From positions 45,792 through 109,791 of the forward strand of contig NZ_POTW01000012.1 of the NCBI RefSeq assembly GCF_003236295.1: a stretch of DNA of 64,000 nt. Reading direction: 5' to 3'. Under the pieces are notes generated by a model, which was not told the origin of the DNA, ran no database searches, and was given only the letters and a program-made list of their open reading frames with translations. The position numbers and the translations under genes were made by a program. Positions within the stretch are counted from its first letter, which is position 1. Every line of letters begins with the position of its first letter. Source of the stretch: Jiangella anatolica. GTDB lineage: Bacteria > Actinomycetota > Actinomycetes > Jiangellales > Jiangellaceae. Of this stretch, positions 59,799-64,000 are shown one piece after another.

Positions 59799-62735
59799 GT
59801 GCGTCTCTTACGCGACCGCAACATCCGAACGACGGCTGCGGGGGCAGTCGCAGCACTCACGCTCGCCGGGCTGCTGGCCGCCGTGCCACCGGCCGCCGCG
59901 CAGGACGGTCAGGTGATCGTCGTGGCGCCGACCGGCGCGGCCAACGCCGACGACGCCGGTCCGGGCACCCGGACCCGGCCGCTGGCCACGCTGGAGGAGG
60001 CCCAGCGGCGCGTCCGCGAGCTGGCCGGCGACGGCGACGTCACCGTGCAGTTGCTCGACGGCGCCTACCGCCTCGACGAACCATTGCGCTTCGACGCGGC
60101 CGACTCCGGCGGTGACGGCCACACCGTGACCTGGCGGGCCGCACCCGGCGCGACGCCCGTCCTCAGCGGCGCGCAGCCGGTCACCGGCTGGGAGGTGGAC
60201 GACGCGGCGGCCGGCGTCTACCGGGCCGACGTCGGCACCGGCTTCGACAGCCGTCAGCTGTACGTGGACGGAGTCATGGCGCAGAAGGCGCGCATCAGCG
60301 TGCCCCGGCCGGCGATCACCCTGAACCCGAGCGGCTTCACGCTCAACGACCCGGGCCTGGCCTACCTCACGGACCTTCCCCAGCAGGAGCGGATCGAGTT
60401 CCAGGCGCTGCAGTCGTTCACGAACCGGTTCGCGCCCGTGCAGAGCATCACCGGCACGACGGTCGTCATGCAGCAGCCGGCCTGGGACAACAACACCTAC
60501 GGCTACGACTCCATCACCTCGCCGTTCCGGACGCCGAGGTACTTCCTGCTCAACTCCAGGAGCTTCCTGGACGAGCCAGGGGAGTGGTACCTCGACACCG
60601 CGGCCGGGGTCCTCTACTACAAGCCGCTCGAGGGACAGGACCTGAGCAGCGCGACGGTCGAGCTGCCCCGGCTGGAGACGCTGGTCGAGGTGGGCGGCAC
60701 GTACGACGAGCCGGTCCGCAACCTCCGCTTCGAGGGCCTCACGTTCACCGGGACGACGTGGCTGCACCCCAGCTCTCCCAACGGCTACGCCAACCAGCAG
60801 ACGGGCGCGTTCATCAACGGCGTGCAGCCCGACCGCCCCGCCGACGCGTTCACGTCGTGCGCCGTCGGGTGCCGCGGCTTCGAGGGAGCGCGCAACCACT
60901 GGTGGCAGACCCCGGCGGCGGTGCAGGTGTCGGCGGCCGAGAACATCAGAGTCGTCGACGGCACGTTCGTCAACCTGGGCTCGGTCGGCCTGGGCATCGG
61001 TAACGACGCCAACGCCCACGCGTCGGGCGTCGGCCTGGGCGCCAGTGACGTCTCCGTCGTCGGGAACACGTTCACGGCCAGCGCGGGCGGCGGTGTCGTC
61101 GTCGGCGGCGTCCAGCCGGACGCGCATCACCCCTCCGACCCGCGCATGGTGAACGAGGACATCCTGATCAGCGACAACCGCGTGTACTCCACCGCCCTGG
61201 AGTACCTGGACCAGGACGCCATCCTCGCCACGTACGTCGACGGGCTGGCCATCGAGCACAACTACGTGTCCGACATGCCCTACAGCGGGATCGGCGTCGG
61301 CTACGGCTGGGGCGCCAACGACCCGGGCGGCGCACCGGACTACATCAACCGCGGCCTCTACGACTTCCAGCCGATCTACCAGACGCCGACGACCCTCCGC
61401 GACGTCCGGCTCGTGGGCAACCACGTGCGCAACGTGGTCGAGACGATGTTCGACGCCGGCTGCATCTACATGCTGTCGGCCATGCCCGGCAGCACGATCG
61501 AGGAGAACCTGTGCGAGAGCAGCGGGCAGCTCGGCCTGTACTTCGACGAGGGCACCCGCTACGTGTCGGCCAGCCGCAACGTGTTCCTGAACACGGCCGG
61601 GCAGTGGGCGCACGCCAACATCCAGAACGGCCACCGCACGGGTGACCTCACCCTGATCGGGAACTACTCCACCAACCCCGCCATCAGCTTCATCGTCGAC
61701 GGGCAGCGCGGCAACGTGGTGCGCGACAACGTCACGATCACCGGCGGCAACGTCCCGATCGAGGCCAGCCGGGTGATCTACGCGGCCGGGCCCCAGGGGA
61801 GGTACCGCGGGCCGGCGGATCCGCAGCGCCCGCCGGTCGGCGCCTTCCTGACGGCCGACCCGGCCAGCCTGGAGGCCGGCGGCTCGGCCACCGTCACTGC
61901 CACGGTCGCGAACCTGACCGACGAGCGGGTGTCCGGGCTGACCGCCGGACTCGGCGTACCCGAGGGCTGGACGGCCGTCCGTCAGGGCAAGCCGCTGAGC
62001 CCGGCGCTCGATCCGGGCGCGTCGGCCACGGTGTCGTGGACGGTCACCGCGCCGGCGTCGTTCTCCACCCCGGTCAGCCGGGCCACCGTGCAGGCGGCGC
62101 TGAGCCTGCGGGCCGACGGCCTGCAGTACGCGGTGAACAGGTCGCTGACGCTGACCGCGCTGAACCCGCTGACGTCCCTGGCGGGCTACGGATCCGTGCC
62201 GAGCCGGTTCGCCGAGGCCGAGGGCCGGTTCGCGATCCTCACCTCGGGCACGGACATCTGGCAGGACGGCGGCGGGGCGTTCGACGAGTACGGCGCCATC
62301 TACCGCGACGACGCCGTCGCCGCGACGGCGACCGTCACCGCCAGGGTCACGCAAATGGACAACACCAACGCGTGGGCCAAGGCCGGCGTGGTGATCCGCA
62401 ATGACGTCACCGCCGCGGGATCGTCCGCCGGCTACGCCGTCATGGTGGTCACGCCCGGCAACGGCGTCGCGTTCCAGTGGGACGCCAACGGCAACGGGTA
62501 CCTCGACTCGTTCAGCGGGGTCAGCGGCGTCCGGGCGCCGGCCTGGGTCCGCCTCGTCCGCGAGGGGACGCAGGTCAGCGGCTACTACTCGACGAACGGC
62601 AGCACGTGGATCAAGGTCGGCCCGACCGTGACCCTCGCCGGCGTCGCGGCGGTCCAGGACGCCGGGCTGATCGCCACCTCCCATGCCGCCGGCACGGTCG
62701 GCCAGTTCAGCTTCTCCGACTTCACCGTCGGCTGA
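59799..62735 (+). CDS. Secreted right-handed beta-helix protein with C-terminal carbohydrate-related domains
   Basis: 978 aa. Signal peptide (1-36, ending AAAQDGQ). VIVVAPTGAANADDAGPGTR and the long run of parallel beta-helix repeats (about 50-660, with SxNR or DNxV turns, for example ISDNRVYSTALEYLDQDAIL) mark a pectate-lyase or polysaccharide-hydrolase-like helix. Then a NEW3-like domain (about 690-780) and a C-terminal concanavalin-like (DUF1349-type) domain (about 790-978, AWAKAGVVIRND, VQDAGLIATSH). GTG at 59799 follows GGAAGGACGG and gives a signal peptide; the open frame upstream is shadow. It likely degrades an acidic polysaccharide outside the cell to feed the locus importer. Confidence 0.85.
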   Translation: MRLLRDRNIRTTAAGAVAALTLAGLLAAVPPAAAQDGQVIVVAPTGAANADDAGPGTRTRPLATLEEAQRRVRELAGDGDVTVQLLDGAYRLDEPLRFDAADSGGDGHTVTWRAAPGATPVLSGAQPVTGWEVDDAAAGVYRADVGTGFDSRQLYVDGVMAQKARISVPRPAITLNPSGFTLNDPGLAYLTDLPQQERIEFQALQSFTNRFAPVQSITGTTVVMQQPAWDNNTYGYDSITSPFRTPRYFLLNSRSFLDEPGEWYLDTAAGVLYYKPLEGQDLSSATVELPRLETLVEVGGTYDEPVRNLRFEGLTFTGTTWLHPSSPNGYANQQTGAFINGVQPDRPADAFTSCAVGCRGFEGARNHWWQTPAAVQVSAAENIRVVDGTFVNLGSVGLGIGNDANAHASGVGLGASDVSVVGNTFTASAGGGVVVGGVQPDAHHPSDPRMVNEDILISDNRVYSTALEYLDQDAILATYVDGLAIEHNYVSDMPYSGIGVGYGWGANDPGGAPDYINRGLYDFQPIYQTPTTLRDVRLVGNHVRNVVETMFDAGCIYMLSAMPGSTIEENLCESSGQLGLYFDEGTRYVSASRNVFLNTAGQWAHANIQNGHRTGDLTLIGNYSTNPAISFIVDGQRGNVVRDNVTITGGNVPIEASRVIYAAGPQGRYRGPADPQRPPVGAFLTADPASLEAGGSATVTATVANLTDERVSGLTAGLGVPEGWTAVRQGKPLSPALDPGASATVSWTVTAPASFSTPVSRATVQAALSLRADGLQYAVNRSLTLTALNPLTSLAGYGSVPSRFAEAEGRFAILTSGTDIWQDGGGAFDEYGAIYRDDAVAATATVTARVTQMDNTNAWAKAGVVIRNDVTAAGSSAGYAVMVVTPGNGVAFQWDANGNGYLDSFSGVSGVRAPAWVRLVREGTQVSGYYSTNGSTWIKVGPTVTLAGVAAVQDAGLIATSHAAGTVGQFSFSDFTVG

Positions 62736-62740
62736 GGCGT

Positions 62741-62783
62741 CCGGTCGTGGGCGCGCCGGCCGCAGCGGCGCGCCCACGACCGG
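62741..62783 (+). terminator. Strong hairpin terminator after the beta-helix gene
   Basis: CCGGTCGTGGGCGCGCCG (62741-62758) pairs perfectly with 62766-62783 across a 7-nt loop, an 18-bp stem that begins 5 bp after the stop of the beta-helix gene. It precedes the ribosome site of the next gene, so the aldo/keto reductase gene may be read through only partially or from its own promoter. Confidence 0.85.
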
Positions 62784-62799
62784 CGGGACAGGAGGAACG

Positions 62800-63825
62800 A
62801 TGAACGGCGCCCCGCGGCGACGACTCCGCCCCGCCCGGCCGCCGATGGGCCGGCGGCAACTGCCCCGCCGGCCCGGCCTGGGGCTGACCGGCCTGGGCAT
62901 CGGCGCCGCCCAGGGCGGCAACCTGTACCGGGCCACGTCCGACGCGACGTTCATCCGCGCCGTCGACGCGGCGTGGGAGGCCGGCATCCGGTACTTCGAC
63001 ACCGCCCCGCACTACGGACTCGGGCTGTCCGAGCGCCGGCTGGGCGCGGCGCTGCGGCGGTACCCGCGCGACGACTACGTGATCTCGACGAAGGTCGGCA
63101 GGTTGCTGGTGCCGTCGCCGGAGACCGCACACCTGCGCGACTCCGGCGGGTTCGCGGTGCCCGCGGACCACCGTCGGGTCTGGGACTTCAGCCGCGACGG
63201 CGTCCGCAGGTCGCTCGAGGCGAGCCTGCGCCGCCTCGGACTGGACCGCGTGGACATCGTCTACCTGCACGACCCGGACGACCACTGGCGCCAGGCCGCG
63301 ACGGAGGCGATGCCCGCGCTGGCCGCGCTGCGCGACGAGGGCGTCGTCGGGGCCGTCGGCGCCGGCATGAACCAGTCGGCCATGCTGGCGCGGTTCGTCC
63401 AGGAGACCGACGTCGACGTCGTGATGTGCGCCGGACGGTACACGCTGCTGGAGCAGGGAGCGCTGTACGACCTGCTGCCGGCCGCCCAGGCCGAACGCGT
63501 GGCCGTCGTGATCGCCGGCGTGTACAACTCGGGCCTGCTCGCGAGCGACCGGCCGCCGGCCACGGCCACCTACGACTACGAGCAGGCGCCGCCGACGGTG
63601 ATCGAACGGGCCCGCCGGATCGCCGCCGTGTGCGAGGAGTGGGGCGTGACGCTGCCCGAGGCCGCGCTCGCCTTCGCCCGCGCGCACCCCGCCGTGATCT
63701 CCACGGTCGTCGGGGTCCGGGACGCGGCGCAGGTCACCGCCACGTTGCGGCGCTCGGCGGCCGATGTGCCACCCGAGCTGTGGGCGGACCTGCGCGCGCG
63801 AGGCCTCCTCCACGTCGCACTGTGA
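62800..63825 (+). CDS. Aldo/keto reductase (D-threo-aldose/L-fucose dehydrogenase type)
   Basis: 341 aa. GIRYFDTAPHYGLGLSERRLG (Asp and Tyr), DYVISTKVGRLLVP (Lys) and VDIVYLHDPDDH (His) are diagnostic of the D-threo-aldose 1-dehydrogenase/L-fucose dehydrogenase subgroup. It oxidises aldoses such as L-fucose to lactones with NAD(P). GGAGGAACG stands directly before ATG 62800; the open frame upstream runs through the terminator and is excluded. It follows the locus 4 operon on the same strand and may oxidise its sugar product. Confidence 0.9.
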   Translation: MNGAPRRRLRPARPPMGRRQLPRRPGLGLTGLGIGAAQGGNLYRATSDATFIRAVDAAWEAGIRYFDTAPHYGLGLSERRLGAALRRYPRDDYVISTKVGRLLVPSPETAHLRDSGGFAVPADHRRVWDFSRDGVRRSLEASLRRLGLDRVDIVYLHDPDDHWRQAATEAMPALAALRDEGVVGAVGAGMNQSAMLARFVQETDVDVVMCAGRYTLLEQGALYDLLPAAQAERVAVVIAGVYNSGLLASDRPPATATYDYEQAPPTVIERARRIAAVCEEWGVTLPEAALAFARAHPAVISTVVGVRDAAQVTATLRRSAADVPPELWADLRARGLLHVAL

Positions 63826-63856
63826 CGCGGCTGACGCGCCGCCCATCCCTGGGCAG

Positions 63857-63948
63857 CCTTGGCACGCCGGAGCGCTCCACAAACGCCACATTTCGGGCGC
63901 GCTGGGTCGCCTGCGGCGTGCCAAGCGCGACGCCGGAGCGTGCCAAGG
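63857..63948. repeat. Inverted repeats downstream of the last gene
   Basis: CTTGGCACGCCG (63858-63869) is the exact complement of CGGCGTGCCAAG (63914-63925), and CCTTGGCACG (63857-63866) of CGTGCCAAGG (63939-63948), so two alternative hairpins share the left arm. CGCCGGAGCG also recurs at 63866 and 63931. The 175 bp after the last gene contain no recognisable gene; this looks like a REP-like or terminator region. Confidence 0.55.
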
Positions 63949-64000
63949 GTCGGGGCCGCGGCCGGGGGTCGCGGCCGGGGTCGGGGTCGGCCGGAGCATC

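Noticed and set aside
59808..63002. Long minus-strand frame under the beta-helix gene
   Set aside because: Antisense shadow across two genes and a terminator; no family features.
63734..63946. 70-codon minus-strand frame at the right edge
   Set aside because: Overlaps the aldo/keto reductase gene and the inverted repeats, with no ribosome site or domain.

Overview
This window is GC-rich chromosomal DNA with frequent GTG starts, 4-bp ATGA/GTGA overlaps between genes, ECF41-type sigma factor and LAxTG sortase signals. That points to a soil or plant-associated actinobacterium; the mix of secreted glycosidases and carbohydrate loci would fit a Jiangella-like genus, but the genus is an inference. 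No rRNA, tRNA, CRISPR array, phage or transposase gene was seen.

Layout. (1) 1-12.7 kb: sugar locus 1, with a truncated FAD oxidoreductase, a large secreted clan-A glycosidase, a LacI regulator, a CUT1 importer (binding protein and two permeases), an enolase-superfamily dehydratase, an SDR epimerase/dehydrogenase and a second glycosidase. Three operator-like sites (GCAANCGNTTGC) sit in front of the divergent transcripts. A 125-bp nested palindrome follows. (2) 13-18 kb: siderophore-iron ABC importer with an iron-box-like site and a divergent AraC regulator, then a histidine-phosphatase gene. (3) 18.5-22 kb: ECF41 sigma factor co-transcribed with an ABC-2 exporter. (4) 22.3-25 kb: a tandem duplication of secreted phosphodiester-glycosidase-like genes with a duplicated hairpin leader, a decayed fragment of an ABC ATPase gene, and a small secreted Cys protein.

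(5) 25.4-38.4 kb is the most unusual part: an anchored-repeat metal ABC transporter locus. It holds a sortase-type surface protein with three anchored-repeat domains, a cluster-9 metal-binding lipoprotein with an anchored repeat inserted into it, a membrane-tethered anchored-repeat protein, an ATPase and a permease, followed by a DUF916-like membrane protein and two secreted proteins that join anchored repeats to a C-terminal WxL-like domain. Two Zur-like sites precede the transcripts, and two inverted copies of a ~71-bp palindromic repeat bracket the transporter core. The likely role is surface capture and import of zinc or manganese.

(6) 38.5-41.9 kb: Ppx/GppA phosphatase, small membrane protein, zinc dehydrogenase, F420-type LLM oxidoreductase. 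(7) 42-49.4 kb: sugar locus 2, with a sorbitol-type dehydrogenase, a DapA-family lyase, a CUT1 importer, a LacI regulator with palindromic operators (ATCGTTACCGGTAACGAT) and an aldo/keto reductase. (8) 49.4-63.8 kb: sugar loci 3 and 4, with a LacI regulator divergent from a GH42 beta-galactosidase, an aldo/keto reductase, D-mannonate dehydratase and GntR operon, and a divergent CUT1 importer with an enolase-superfamily enzyme, a secreted beta-helix protein and another aldo/keto reductase.

Together the sugar loci suggest extracellular cleavage of plant or microbial glycans, uptake of oligosaccharides through three importers that all lack their own ATPase gene here (a shared MsiK-like ATPase is implied), and intracellular catabolism of uronic and aldonic acids through 2-keto-3-deoxy sugar acids.
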